Positions 33,494-46,593 of a stretch of 64,000 nt of DNA are shown piece by piece (position 1 is the first letter of the stretch; every line of letters begins with the position of its first letter). The DNA lies in the NCBI GenBank assembly GCA_038025085.1, contig CM076153.1, forward strand, positions 10,571,501 through 10,635,500, in the 5' to 3' direction. The DNA comes from Tetragonia tetragonoides (Eukaryota > Streptophyta > Magnoliopsida > Caryophyllales > Aizoaceae). A model generated the notes under the pieces. The model made no database searches. It worked only from the letters and a program-made list of their open reading frames with translations, and was not told the DNA's origin. Made by a program: the position numbers and the translations under genes.

Positions 33494-35185
33494 TGACTTG
33501 AATGTTAGCCTCTTAAGCCTCTTGTCAGCTGACTTGTTTAGACTGCTACCTGAGGCTATCATGTCTGACAATTGATTAGGGAAAAACTGAGAATGATGTT
33601 GAATCATCTAACTTCTGTAACGTTTTAACTGTAATGTTTGGTGGTTCTGAGAAAACATTTTGAAGAACTTGAGGACTATTACAATTTACAATCCAAATAA
33701 ATATGGCTCTTTCCCTATACATGTATGTCTTCTCCAATGTAACTCATTTCCATGGATATCATCACATGCAGCAAATTGCTGCAATCATTCTTCTTCTCTG
33801 CAATATATCAACGAAATATGTCATGGGGTGTCTCAAATTGAACTAGTCATAACATACAGCACATTATAAGGGGAAAAAAAGGAAAGGAAAAGAAAATTTT
33901 CAAGTATCTTTGTGGCTGGTTGTACATGACACATGACAGGCATCTCCATAATGCCACTCTGACAGGAGTAAGCTTGCTCCCTCTTGGATTGGTTTGCTCA
34001 AAATCTTAAAAACCCTCAAGACTCACTCCTCTGAATTTCATACAATATATTGTGTGTTTATACATAATGAATCACAGTTAAACATTTTTTGCAGTTAAAA
34101 AATTGCTTCAATAGACTAGGTGCAGAATCAAACAAAAAAACTTTATGATTTTTAAAAGGCATTTTGACAATCCAAAGCCAAAGGGATCGAATTCTAAGGC
34201 CAATTCTTTTCGTCGCTTATATGCTACATTTCGTTTCATTTCGTTATGTTCCTCATTTTATATTTCATTTTATCTCACATTTTGTTTCATTATCCGTTCC
34301 GTTTCTCACCGTCGTTCTTCACCATTTTGTTGAAGAGAACATAGCCTAATTCGAAGTTTGTTGTGATTTTACATATAGGAATTTGTAATAGTATAAAGAG
34401 CCAAGAGGGGTGCTATGTGGCTGCAATTTGCAACCCCCATTCCCCAACCAGAAAAGAACATACAAGCCCTTGAAAAGAAAAAATGAAAAAAAAAGAAAAC
34501 TATTTATCCTTACAAGTGCTTACGTATCCTTTTCTAATTGAGGGTGCAAATTACAGCCTTAGTGTGAGGTTGCACATAGCATCTCTCAAGAGCTAATAAC
34601 CCAAAAAATAACACAAAAGACGTGACCTACTAGGATTTAGAAGAATATCAACCCAAGCACAGAAAATGAGAAAACCAGCCCTTTGTAGATGCTTTAAAAC
34701 CTTCAAGCCATCTCAGCTACAACTGGTAAGATGCGACCGAAATTGAAGAAGCGTGCTATGAACACAATTTTTCGACAAAAAAAAAACTGAAACACGATAG
34801 CTCTTAAAAGCGAAAAACTAACTAAACATCATTCCGCTGAAACCAACCGGACCGAATTGAAATCATCGGAACAAAGAATACCATACCAGATCGATCTCTT
34901 TGACAGCTCTAACCCCGTACAAAAACAAAAAAAAAAAAAAAAAAAAAAAGAAAAAAGAAAAAGAAAAAGAAAAGCTTTTTCTGTGTTTATTATTTTTATT
35001 TTAATTTATTATTAATTGTTTTTTGTCGAAAAGCTTTTTCTCTTGCTTTTGTGGTATTGTTTGCCTTGTGACATAAGTCACTCCCCTTGATATACCTTTC
35101 CTCACAACTTTCCTCCTCTCCGGTCTCCAATCTGCTATACTCATCTCACTGAATCTCTCTCTCTCTCTCTCAACACCCAAAAACC
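33494..35185. other. Spacer and promoter region of PBA1
   Basis: AT-rich spacer holding one MULE-type MITE (34405-34587), a poly-A tract at 34925-34950 and, next to the start, a CT-rich leader (35155-35172). No further gene was recognised. Confidence 0.5.
34405..34587. mobile_element. Mutator-like MITE, 183 bp, 9-bp TSD
   Basis: The ends are inverted: GAGGGGTGCTATGTG on the left and GAGAGATGCTATGTG on the right (reverse complement). A further matching block follows on each side (GGCTGCAATTTGCA versus GGCTGTAATTTGCA). AAGAGCCAA (34396-34404) and AAGAGCTAA (34588-34596) form a 9-bp TSD with one mismatch. Long ends and a 9-bp TSD are typical of MULEs. Confidence 0.78.
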
Positions 35186-38100
35186 ATGGACAAAGACCTC
35201 GATATCAATGGCCCCCACCAAATGGGAACCACCATTATCGGCGTCACATACAACGGTGGCGTTGTTTTGGGTGCCGATTCTCGTACAAGTACCGGTAAGT
35301 CACTAAGTCCTATTTATTTATTTTATCTCAAAAAATTTCGACAAATTATCATTCACCCATTTTCTAGGTTTACTTCAATTGATTAGGGTTTCATGAAATT
35401 TTGGAACTTGGTTGTTCAAAGTTTTGATATTTAATTCATAGGGTTTAGCAAGTGACGAACTTGAAATCTTCAGAGCTTGATTAATTAATTAATTTCAAAA
35501 ATTGGTGTTGTTTGTGTTTTGCAGGTGTTTATGTTGCTAATCGTGCATCTGATAAGATTACTCAACTTACTGATAATGTCTACGTTTGTCGTTCTGGATC
35601 GGTAGTGTTCTCTTTCTTCACTCCCTTTTCCTTGTTTAGATTTTTTTTAATTAATTAGTTATTTATTTATGGGGATTGTGCATTATTTATGTGATTTGCT
35701 GATTTTAGTATCTGGGATTTGTGTGAATCGTTCCAAATACTTGACCTGAGGGCTTGGGTGTACTATGATTGAGTTAGCTGGGAAAAGGGGCTGAGAATAA
35801 TTGGATATTGGTGTGGTTTGTATCAGGTCAATGTTTTTTGATTTCTGACAGTTTACCCTTAAGCTAGTAGTCACTAGTTAGGGGCAGTTGCTTTTGCACA
35901 AGAGGAAGTAGTTCAAGTTGAACTCTTTAGACTCTTTGTTTGTACCTATGGTTATTTGTGGACTACGGAAAAGGCACTTTTGTGGTTTCCGTAACTGAGA
36001 TGTTGGAGGGGCAGTTACTGGTGGTATAAGATCTGTGCTTTGAGGTTATGAGGATGTCGATAGGAGAACAACGTGGCAGTGTAGATTGTGAATTATGCAT
36101 ATCCTTTGCTGGTTATGATAACAGGATTTTTTAGTTACATTGGTTTCGTGGTAACTCAATTAAATGCATTGAAGTTTGTGAATTGGTTCAGGGAGAATGG
36201 GTTGGAGAACATCCGTGAACTTGTAAGTTGTAACCCGAGAGGCTTTGCAGTTTTTATGACAATGCTATGACAATGAACTCTTTTGAGCAATACCTATTTG
36301 TTTATCTATCTTATGGATCAACAATGTTCCTATGTCGCCATTTGTTAGTTCCATTGATCATTTTTAGTCGCAAAGGTCAACAAAGTTAGTGCCCAAAGTT
36401 AGTCGCAAAGGTCAGCAATACCTATTTGTTTATCTAGCATAGCTCCCAAGTTCATATCTTGTGTTGTTGATTATGGGTAGACTAGGCAGAAGAACTTTGT
36501 TTTGATTTATGTGGTCCCAATAGCTAGTTGTTTGAGGATCTTTCATCTAAACCAACAAGTCAGTGTTCTGATTGCCAAAATTTTGTTGAAGTATTCATTC
36601 GAAATCGGGAAATAAAAATTCGTCTCTTTACTTTTTAAATTTAAGGTATAGATATTTTCTTTAGGGGCAAAATTATTTCAGTCCTTATATTTTGAGTTCT
36701 TGTTGTAGTCCAAAGTTCAAGGGGTATTCCACTGGTTAACTACGGGGATACCTTGTGAAGGGTCTTGTAATATAGAATGCAGATGCTTCTTTTTGAGAAT
36801 GAAGAGAAATGAGTTAATTAGTTGGTATTAACAAAGGCATACTACAATTGGGGATGTGAAAGGGAATCTCTCAATGGATTGGATGCATTGATTAAGGTTC
36901 AAGGAAGTTAGGCATCCTTCCCAACTGCTGAATTCTTCTCTACCTTCTTTCATATTTTTGGGGGGCAAATGTAAGTAAGGTTTAACATAAACTTTGCCGA
37001 CATTCAGCAAATTGATGCTAGCAATGCGGAATTGGAGACATAAGCTGGGGGTTTTGAAGGGAATGGGGGGGCAGAAGGGGAGAGTTTGGCTCATGTGGGG
37101 TTTGTTGCTTTGTTTGCTGATGTATCTTTAGCAATTTATGGGGTTCGGAAATGGAGGACTTTAATTCTCTTAAAAAGAGGAGGTACATCTGGAAAGTACT
37201 TCTGTTTACTTTTAGCGGTGGCCTGATGTGAGCATTTTTGGGAAAATAAACTATTGAGATAAGAAATGAGGCCTTCTTGGAGTTGGGACTTGGATGAGAA
37301 TTTGTATTTTCAAGTAATTAAGAATTTGATTGGGTCTTGTTGATCACATTAAGCTTTAATCATCTAAGGGAGATCTCAGTACTCTTAATTGTTTAGCCCC
37401 TAAATGGATGAGCTCATCCGTATCAGTATGTGATGCAGTTTGAGGAGGGTTCTGAGACTTTATTTTGTAACATCGGTTGAATACTTCGCTTGGGTGAGGA
37501 TTAGGTGAGCTCATTTGTATCAGTATGTGATGCAGTTTGAGGAGGGTTCTGTGACTTTATTTTGTAACATCGGTTGAATACTTCACTTGTGTGAGGATTA
37601 GGCGTGTATTGTGGGTCATGTCAGCGCTTGATTGATGTGTCATTGATTTCTTGGTTAGGGCCAGGCCAAGTTCTTAATGAAAAGACCAGTATGCAAAGTT
37701 GATAGTGACTTATATTTGATACAAACAGGAGAGTATAACCTGTCGTTTTGAGAAAGAAGAAATTTTGTTAAAATTAAATTGAAGCCAGAAGTGCTGCATT
37801 TCCTTCCTTTTTGTAGGTGATGATTCACAAGTTAGCTTAAACCTTACGTCATAATAAAAAAAAGTTAGCTTAAGCCTATAAATTCTTGTCTGTTACCTGA
37901 ATTTTATCAATAGATAAAAGATAGATGATGACTTACATGCCATAGATGGAGGCAATAGCAATACATATGGAATCCTGGGATACATTATTCTTTTGCTCTT
38001 CCTTTTTATTAGGGATCTCAAGTTTCCAGACCCTGCTGTAGGGTGGGATACTCGCTGAGCTGCTATCATTGTTGTATGTAGCTTTATCAGGAGGTTATTT

Positions 38101-41100
38101 GAAGTGTATATTGAATATGATGAGACCATCTTCTAATCCAAATATATTGAGAAACAGAAAATCAATTGAGCGAGCTAAATGATATGTTTGATCTTCATTT
38201 ATCTATCTGGTCCTCCTTGATTATCAAGTACTATTGGAACTTTTTAATTATTGCCCAGGACTGTATGGGCGGTATATTGATGCACTGGCCTTTCATTAAT
38301 TAGTTTAAGTAATGGACAATTTGCAGGCTGCAGACTCTCAGGTAGTCTCCGATTATGTGCGATATTTTCTTCACCAGCACACGTAAGTTTTCTATCTTTT
38401 AACATTTTGATCGGTTGGCAAGTGGTGAAGTATGGTGATATAAGAGAAAGCAATATAGAAAATAAGAAAAACAATGAAAATATCTGTAACACTTTTAGCT
38501 ACTTTCTTCTGTATGTGTTTAGTTTATAAGCCTGGTTTAGTGTTTAACATTTTGCCTTAGACCCAAATATTCTATGATGTGCATGTTATTCACTGTTTTC
38601 TTTTCATTCCCTGATGAGATCTCTACATTTGTTCAGACGGTTGTGGATTGAACAAAACTCTTGTGACATGAAGCTATCCGAATTTTCTTTTATTCCTTTT
38701 AGCTGTCTTGGACTCTTGGATGCTTGATCAGTAGATCATAAAATTCATATATGCTACTTGTAAATTTTTGGATGCTAGATCAGTAGATCCTTGAATTCAT
38801 TCTTGAGTTTACCTTCATAACTTTGCGTTCTCTTTTTCTGGTATATCTCCCTTATTTGCCTTTCTTTTTTTAATCTTTTTATTGAAGATATTTCTTGTAA
38901 CAGGATACAGTTGGGACAGCCTGCAACAGTCAAAGTTTCTGCAAATCTTGTTAGGCTACTAGCATATAACAATAAGGTTTGCCTTCATTTTTAGTTTGTA
39001 TTGTTATTTGTGTGCTTTCTTGGTATGGTAATTTTTTTTAATAATCAGTTGCACACTGCATGAATACATGTTTTACGTAACCAGTTTTTTCAACTTTATT
39101 GCACATTCATGTTTTCTGATGAACACACTTATCTGTGTCAAGGCTCATGTTTATTGGTGATGTTGGAGGTTTTGACTTTTTTTCGTTTCCCAGGTCCCAC
39201 TTTTAATTGCTAGATATTTGTTTGTTCCTAATATTTTTGTTGAGGAATGTTGTGCTGGTTAGTTGCATGTGTGCAATGGTGGCGAGGGTAATTACGCTTT
39301 GACTTTATGATATCTTCGTCAAATGTCTTATCTGAAAGAAATGATAATTTCATGAAACCATGTTCATCCTAAATATCCAAATAACCACCCCAAATTGATA
39401 TCTTTTGCATTTAACTACAAAATGGTTTCTTTCATCCTTCGGGCCTGGAGAATCATGACTACTGTGCCCCCTTTACTTCATTTCTCCTCAAAAGCTCCAA
39501 GCAGTGCAAGTGGTGGTTAGATAAAATGAGTGTATAACTTGTTGTTGCTTTTTGTTTATCTGGGGTGGGGGTGGGGGTGGGGGTGGGAAAGGAACCTGCT
39601 TGGTGCAACTATGTGTTTGGAATCCTTTATACTTGATCCGCATCTCCTTTATGAAATTTTAATATTTCATGCTTGTTGTTTACATAAACTTTACAGAACA
39701 TGCTACAAACAGGCCTTATTGTTGGAGGATGGGATAAGTATGAAGGTGGTAAAATTTATGGAATTCCACTTGGTGGGACAGTCATCGAACAGCCTTTTGC
39801 CATCGGAGGTATGTTTCCCTCTTGAATCCATCCTTTAGGATTGGAGCAGTTTCCAATTTTCTACCACACTTTAACGTCCAGTGAGTTTCTGACAATAACC
39901 ATCCCATGTAATACTTGCTTCTGGTGTAGGAAGGTCCAAATGTGTTCGCGTTATCCCTGACTAGAGAACTAGCTGAGAGGCTCCATTGAGTTTTTGCACC
40001 CAAAAATAAAATAAAATAAGCAAGTTATAATTTGTATTTTAAGTATATTTTAGTCTTGTGAAGAATCCCAAGACCATTTTAAATACCGTTTTCTAAAGAT
40101 ATGCTGTTGTCTGGGAGTGGGACTGGTTATTCTTGTTGTCATTATACTCGAACAATTTTTTTTTTTGTGGATGAGTTATCAATGGAGGAAAAAGTAGAAT
40201 AGTAACTTGAACCATTACTCTTTTAGTATTCTTCATTTATGTCCTCTCCCCCTTCCAGTTAGGATGATGATTGATAGATCGTAGGCAAGAAAAGAAGTAG
40301 AGGTCCAGTGTAGAATACTAGAATAGGATGTTGATATGTCTGATGAAGGCCAGGGTGGTAGATGATCAATTCACTACAAATAATTAAATCTAGAGCAGTG
40401 AATTCCTTGAAAATTGTAATCCTGTTAGTTTAGTAGTTTTGGTTGATTTGTCTGATGAGGTCTGAGGGACTTTAGTGAAGTTTAAGGATTAGCAAGGTCT
40501 GGAGGATGGTTTAGTGAGAGCAGGTCTTTATGTAACTTAACCAAATGACTTAACAGAGTTCATTCTTCCGTTGTTTGAATGTAGTTTCTTGTGGATTCTT
40601 TGCTTGGTCTTTAACTGAAAGAGGCTGGATCATGACACTTTGGATATACTAATTTGTATGTGCTTATCTTCTCTGAAAATGTTGTATTGCAGGATCTGGA
40701 TCGTCATATTTATATGGATTCTTTGATCAAGCATGGAAAGAAGGCATGACCAAGGATGAAGCTGAGGTATGCTTCATAGTTGTTTGCTAGAGTCTTAAGC
40801 TGCGGCGAGAGAACTTTGAGAACTTTTCAAATGCATCATTGATGGATCTTTCTAAATGTGCCTTCATTGATAACCGAATCACTCCGTGATGCGTCATCTT
40901 AATGGTGCTAAAAACTATAATTGTTTATTTGAACCGGATAAGATTAGGCTACTATGCATCTATACCCCCCCCCACCCCCAACTCAAAGAAAAAAAGGTGA
41001 ATAATGTTTGTCTGTATGGTGCTTCATCAAAAGATGTGAGAATCTTTTTGAAATGTCAAATTTGTGTATGTTCTCCATTTATCTCCAAAGAGAAAGCAAC

Positions 41101-41491
41101 CTGATTAATGTCAATAGGAATGTCTTGATCTGAAAGATGACATGATCCTTATTATTCCAACTTCTTTTGTTTTTTTTCTTCATTTCAGCAACTCGTGGTA
41201 AAAGCAGTCTCCCTTGCCATTGCCAGAGATGGTGCTAGTGGTGGTGTTGTTCGAACTGTCATTGTAAGATTTTCATACAGTTTTCAACTTTCTGCTTGTT
41301 TGTCTATACGTATACCGTGAAGCTGCTAATCATTTTCTCTGACTGTGTGGTAAAACCAGATCAACTCTGAGGGAGCGACCAGAAACTACTACCCAGGTGA
41401 CAAGCTCCCATTGTGGCACGAAGAACTGGAACCCCAGAATTCCTTGTTAGATATATGGGGTGGTGCTAACCCTGAGCCAATGAGAGAATAG
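35186..41491 (+). CDS. PBA1: 20S proteasome subunit beta type-6 (beta1), 8 exons
   Basis: Predicted 235-aa N-terminal-nucleophile hydrolase, the caspase-like (post-acidic) catalytic subunit of the 20S core. Exons: 35186-35294, 35525-35601, 38327-38382, 38904-38976, 39697-39808, 40693-40766, 41189-41263, 41360-41491 (708 nt, one frame). A 14-residue propeptide ends in Gly before the catalytic threonine (QMG|TTIIG); in mature numbering Asp17 (GAD) and Lys33 (SDK) are in place. Later motifs include [18 protein letters not shown] and the C-terminal ANPEPMRE. Length equals the plant family norm. Intron 2 (2.7 kb) carries a 97-bp tandem duplication and a fragment of RTE/SINE tail. No disabling change is seen. 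Confidence 0.96.
37409..37602. repeat. 97-bp tandem duplication in PBA1 intron 2
   Basis: Two direct copies of about 97 bp (37409-37505 and 37506-37602), both starting TGAGCTCAT and sharing GATGCAGTTTGAGGAGGGTT and GTAACATCGGTTGAATACTT. They differ at only a handful of positions, so the duplication is fairly recent. Confidence 0.85.
38012..38085 (+). mobile_element. Fragment of RTE / Au-SINE 3' tail
   Basis: CCAGACCCTGCTGTAGGGTG, GGATACTCGCTGAGCTG and TTGTTGTAT match, with drift, the tail of the LINE at 12660-12740. It is an old truncated insertion in PBA1 intron 2. Confidence 0.65.
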
Positions 41492-42315
41492 ATTTAGCTG
41501 CTACTGTTGGTGCTAGTCTTCATATGTTGGTGGTTATTTTCATTTCACTTCGTTGAACAAATTCAGGTCATACCACCAATCGACCACAGTTGCAGTTGAA
41601 GACGTTTGTTCCATACTGTTGTATCTTTGGCCATTTTATCATGGACTATTTGGTTAAACAATGTCGTAGTTGTTCAATGGTGGTTGTTGCTAGGTGAAAG
41701 TGTATTTCGATTGATATCCGAGAACATGATGTTTAAGCTAGGCTGGGCATATCAGCATTCTGCATTGAGTTTCCAAGATTACCAAAATGCTATGAGCTCA
41801 TTAGTGTTCCTCCAATTTGTGGTTGATTTAGATGCTTGTTGGGATGTGAATCAGTGACACTAGCATATTTCGCAACAGTAGAATGCAGTTTGGACCAAAC
41901 CCATACAAAATCCTCGAGCGACAAATGTAAAGAATTGTATTCCACTTGCTGAAACTTCGTTAATGATAAGCTTTTCATCAACCAAATAACCTAAATATGT
42001 TCAATAAATATGGTGTTCAATAAATATGGTGTATAATACTGATACTGTCCGATATTTTAAGTATTTGAATATTATATGAATGTTCTGAATTAGAAAGACG
42101 TGTCGAGGCTCACTCAAAAAAAAAAAAAACAAAACGCGTCGAGGTTTTGTACAAAAATTATCCAGGCCATAGAAAGAGAGATTCTAATCCTCCAAAAAAA
42201 ATAAAAAAAAGATTCTAAAATAAGCTTTTGTTCCGTTTCAATTCCTTTGGACTGACTTTGCTTTTTTTTTTTTTCCCCCAATATTAGTGGAGGCATAATA
42301 AGTAATCGAACCCTT

Positions 42316-42410
42316 AACTATGACGAAATTATTAGATCAAAAAAAAAAAAAAAAAACTATGACGAAATTATTAGATCAAAAAAAAATAAAACTATGACGA
42401 AATTATTAGA
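42316..42410. repeat. Three tandem copies of an AACTATGACGAAATTATTAGATC unit with poly-A spacers
   Basis: Three direct copies, each with AACTATGACGAAATTATTAGA, are separated by A-rich spacers of different length. It looks like slippage or template switching at a poly-A tract. Confidence 0.85.
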
Positions 42411-43233
42411 GTGTGTTATATTTTACTGTCTGAATGGAGGTGCAAATCACATCATTGAACTCTATTAAACTGAATTGAAAGCCACTTCCTCTTGAGAATA
42501 ATGCGACTCAATCTCAAGTCATTATTGGAAACAAGTTGGGTGCGTCTGGGTTATCCAATATCTATTCCGAGTTCCCACTAGTGCATATCTTAAAATTTTC
42601 TCATTAAGGTGACACTAGATGGCGGAAGTTAGCTCTCTGTTATTTTGCAAACGTGTAAATTAGTTTGGCCTAGTTAATTTATTGATTTGTCTGATGAAAC
42701 TGACCAATAAACAAACAAATGGAGCGAATGGCATTAGTACACCCAACTTAAACAACCACTTTTCTAGTGTGTTGTTTTCGAATGAAATTGGAAAGGGAAA
42801 ACAAATTGACCTATTTCGAAGAAAAAATATGACTGTGTCAATTTATTGGAGGGCAAATAATTAATTTGTGCAAATAAGTTATTATAGGTTGGTTAGAAAC
42901 ATTATTTAAAACGACTTGTTTTGCCTCTACAAAATAGCGGCGAGTTAGCTTTCGTCATCCAGTTTCATTGTTTAACGCATGTGAACTTTAGTTGAAAACT
43001 TTCTGTCATCTAAGTAAAATTAATTAAATCACATATAACCTAAAAAAATAATACCCAAAACCTCAAAGCAGCTATTTTTCCTCCTTTTTTTGGGTTTTTT
43101 AAAGAACAAAATCATGACCAATCCCCAAGGAAAAAAAAAAGAAAAGCGAGAATCTTTTGAGGCACCGGTTGCTACTTGTAGTTGGAGTCTCCGAAAAATG
43201 ATCACCCCACATTCCACTCATCAAACTTGCAAG

Positions 43234-43258
43234 TAGAGAGAGAGAGAGGAGAGAGAGG

Positions 43259-43292
<34 letters not shown>
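43234..43292. repeat. (GA)n microsatellite in the AIG2-like leader
   Basis: GA/GGA repeats end 8 bases before the ATG at 43300 and so probably lie in the 5' untranslated region. Confidence 0.9.
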
Positions 43293-43296
<4 letters not shown>

Positions 43297-43299
43297 TAA

Positions 43300-44003
43300 A
43301 TGGCGATGAACACAAGCACAGGCACAGCACAAGGAGTAAACAATCACAATAATGTGTTTGTGTATGGAAGTCTGTTGGCTGATGAAGTTGTCAAAGTCTT
43401 ATTGAAGCGTATCCCTAACTACTCTCCCGCTACTCTATCTGCCTAGTCAGTCTCTCTCTCTCTCTCTTGATGTATGCTGCATGTTGTTAATTCCTTTGCC
43501 TGCTATCCCTAATCATTTTTGGTGAATTTGATTACATGGGTTGGTTCATTTTGTGACCATGGTGGGTGCTTAATTCTAGTTTCATGAATTGGGTTGCCCA
43601 GAAACTGAAAAATTGTATCTTTTATGTTCCTCCTGGGTATAACAATGAATTGGGTAGGGTTCATGTGATAGTCATTTGTATTGGGTTCATGTCAATTGTG
43701 ATATTATCTAAGTAATTTGACAAAGGAAAATAGGCAAATGGTGAAATTGATGATATCTGTATTGAATTTTGTTTGCCAGCCATCGGTTTAGCATCAAAGG
43801 TCGTGTTTACCCAGCTATTCTGCCAGTGATATTATCTAAGTAATTTGACAAAGGAAAATAGGCAAATGGTGAAATTGATGATATCTGTATTGAATTTTGT
43901 TTGCCAGCCATCGGTTTAGCATCAAAGGTCGTGTTTACCCAGCTATTCTGCCAGTGGAGAACAAGAAAGTGCTTGGAAGGGTATTTTCAGTTCTTATTTT
44001 TGC

Positions 44004-44097
<94 letters not shown>

Positions 44098-46593
44098 ATT
44101 ATTATTTTTTTTTATGTAGGGGACTCAATTTTTCTGTTTGGTTGAAATTGAATTCCAGTATTTAAAATTGAAAAATCAAAGGATTTAAATGTATATTTAC
44201 AAGAATAAATGTTCCATTTTGTAATGGAACTATGGAAGATGATTTCCAATATCATGAAAGTGAAAAACATTTTCTGTTTACCATTGACTCTGCCTGTTTC
44301 AGCCAAAAGAGTTAACATCTCTTGGCATCCAGTAATTTGTCCACCATCATTACCTGTGTAATTGATAACCATATGGGGAATAGTATACTTAACAATTCTG
44401 GAAAGCCAACAAACTGAAGTTCGGATTTGGGAAAGCATTTCTTCTTGTAAGGGAAAAAGTTGTAAAGTTTTTTCAGAACATATCTTTTTGCACAACCAAA
44501 GACAGCGGATAATTATCGAATTTCTATTACATATTTACATTATACATTTTTAACTACTACTGTAGCATATCTATCTTTTGCTCCTGTATGTCAAAATTCT
44601 AATTTATTGCAGGTTTTAACGGGGATCACCAATTCTGAGCTGCATATTCTCGATGTGTTTGAGGATTTTGAGTATGCTAGGGATTTAGTAGAGGTCTCTC
44701 TTGAGGTGAAATCCTTTACCGAGTAACTTGTATCTTCATTACTTTCCAGGTGCTTCTGATGGCAAATTACGGAGAGATTTGAATGCCTTATTCTCTTATG
44801 TGCGTATAACAAAAGAAAAACTTCTTCCCCTGAGACCATTTGTGGTCCTACATACTAATTTAGATAGCATTTGGACTATCACCTGTCTGACTTTAGAGAA
44901 AGAGGTTAAAAGTATGTTTTTGGCTGACAAACTTTGTACAACGCTTCCTGCTATTGTTTTAGTTTCCCTGTTACATTATACATGTGAGCTTAGGCGCAGT
45001 AGTTATCTGTCGACTTGGAAAATTTAGTCTGACATGCCATTCTAATAAATAAAAGTCACTCTTTTGTCTCTCAATATGAAGTGGGAGTCTGGGACATACA
45101 AATTTTTTCTGAGGAGCTGAGCTTTCTTTATTTGTCTTGTGTACATTTAGATAGTAACTACAGCTGACCAAATACATGTTTGATTCTTGCTGAATTTAAT
45201 TATGATGGATGCTTGCTTGTAGAACAGCTTGGAAAAGTTACAGGCGTACGCTTATGTATGGAATGATAAAAATGATCCGAATTTGTATGGAGATTGGGAT
45301 TTTGAGGTAACATTCTTTTTCCTTTTCCCCCTTTTTTCTCTTTTTGTACCTTTCATGGTTTAGCTCTTGCACGTTTATTAGATGCCTTCCAGCTGGGGGG
45401 CGGATCGAATCGGAGTTTCCGAGTGCTTATTGCAATTTGCAAATATTATGTGTTTGTTTGGTGTTACCTATCAAATGTTTCCATTCATGGGACTATGCTT
45501 AAGGGAACAGGTCTCAGGGAGGGGTGGGTTTGTATCCATCTTCTTTACAAATTGGGCTGTATTGCATTCTTTTCTGACAAGTTTAAGGCTCCCACAACAC
45601 TAGTTGCTTAGGCTGAGTGTATATGGTTAGAGAGCAATACGTGAACATATATGATTTGACAAATGTAGTCAAGTGTTGCTCATTTTGAAGCACTTCACTC
45701 AAACATTGATAAGAGGATAGCTTCAATAACCAAACAATATCCTGAATTCCTCATGTCGTCTTGCCTATTGTAAGGTTTTCGGGAGGTCAAGTACCTAGCA
45801 GAGTAATATTTAATCCCAGATCTCCCATTGTTTCGATAAATAACTTTGGAAATATAGTGTTTCCGATGTACCTTGGCTTATGGAATTGATTTACTGCTTA
45901 GGGCAGATTGGTGGTGAAAGATTCAGGCACTTGGCCTCATGGGAAAAGTCATCTTTTAACTTTGTTTTGTCTTTCATCTATGGCTAACTGCAAAAGAACA
46001 TTCACCATTTGGGTACCTGAAAGTAGATGGGACGTAACCACGTAGGCCTCCGGGTTTTACTAGACATTCTTGGTAGAGAATGATGACATCTTATCTAGGT
46101 CATGGACAGGGACCTTGTGTTAGGCTTGGTGAATCAGTTGGTTCTATTTTTTTTTTACAGGCTTTAATGCAAATGCAGTAAAGTATCCTGTGTGCTTCAC
46201 TACGAAGTACGAACTCTAGATGTTTCTGACAGGTGTATGCTTTTGTTTGCTTAACTGTTCTAAGGCTTGGCATTTGTCTACTTGCAGATGCATCTCTGCC
46301 TACTTCCCGTTCCTGTTATTTGTTAAGGGATGGAGTATCTTACAATTGCTCGTTATGTTTCTTTTGTTTTCGCCATTTATCTTCCTTCTGTGCTTAGCCC
46401 CATCAAAGGTTTGGGATATATGATTTTCTTTTCCCTTAAATGTTGTTAGGAATGGAAACCAAAGCACATGAGTGAATTTATCAAGATGACCGAGGAGTTC
46501 ACAAAGGAATTTGAGCAAACTGAATCGAAGTCGAGGGTGGAGACGTATAACTCCCACTACAATGATGGTGATGACAGATCCACGATACCTTGA
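43300..46593 (+). CDS. AIG2-like protein (gamma-glutamylcyclotransferase-like fold), 5 exons
   Basis: Predicted 179-aa soluble protein. Exons: 43300-43445, 43908-43980, 44613-44705, 45223-45306, 46450-46593 (540 nt, one frame). The N-terminal VFVYGSLL (residues 19-26) is the substrate-loop motif of the GGCT/AIG2 superfamily. KGRVYPAILP and GITNSELHILDVFEDFEY follow, with acidic residues near E90/E93 where the family has its catalytic glutamate. YAYVWND and an acidic EWKPKHMSEFIKMTEEFTK end are typical of plant AIG2-like proteins, named from Arabidopsis avirulence-induced gene 2; the natural substrate is unclear. Intron 1 ends in a 128-bp tandem duplication that also copies the first 49 bases of exon 2; only splicing to the downstream acceptor (43907/43908) keeps the frame. 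Intron 2 has an AT microsatellite. Confidence 0.88.
43698..43953. repeat. 128-bp tandem duplication spanning intron 1 / exon 2 of the AIG2-like gene
   Basis: Two head-to-tail copies (43698-43825 and 43826-43953) appear identical by eye. Each includes the intron 3' end with its TTTGCCAG acceptor and the first part of exon 2 (CCATCGGTTTAGCATC onward). The near identity means a recent event. Confidence 0.95.
44007..44094. repeat. (AT)n microsatellite in AIG2-like intron 2
   Basis: About 88 bp of perfect AT dinucleotides, 26 bases after the exon 2 donor site. A likely length-variable marker. Confidence 0.95.

Larger units (their letters stand above)
41492..43299. other. Intergenic region between PBA1 and the AIG2-like gene
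   Basis: It contains the PBA1 3' region, a small tandem repeat (42316-42410) and the leader of the next gene. No further gene, RNA or transposon end was seen. Confidence 0.4.

Noticed and set aside
43901..44119. Frame encoding Tyr-Ile repeats over the AT microsatellite
   Set aside because: It is a microsatellite translation; only its first part overlaps the true exon 2, in a different frame.
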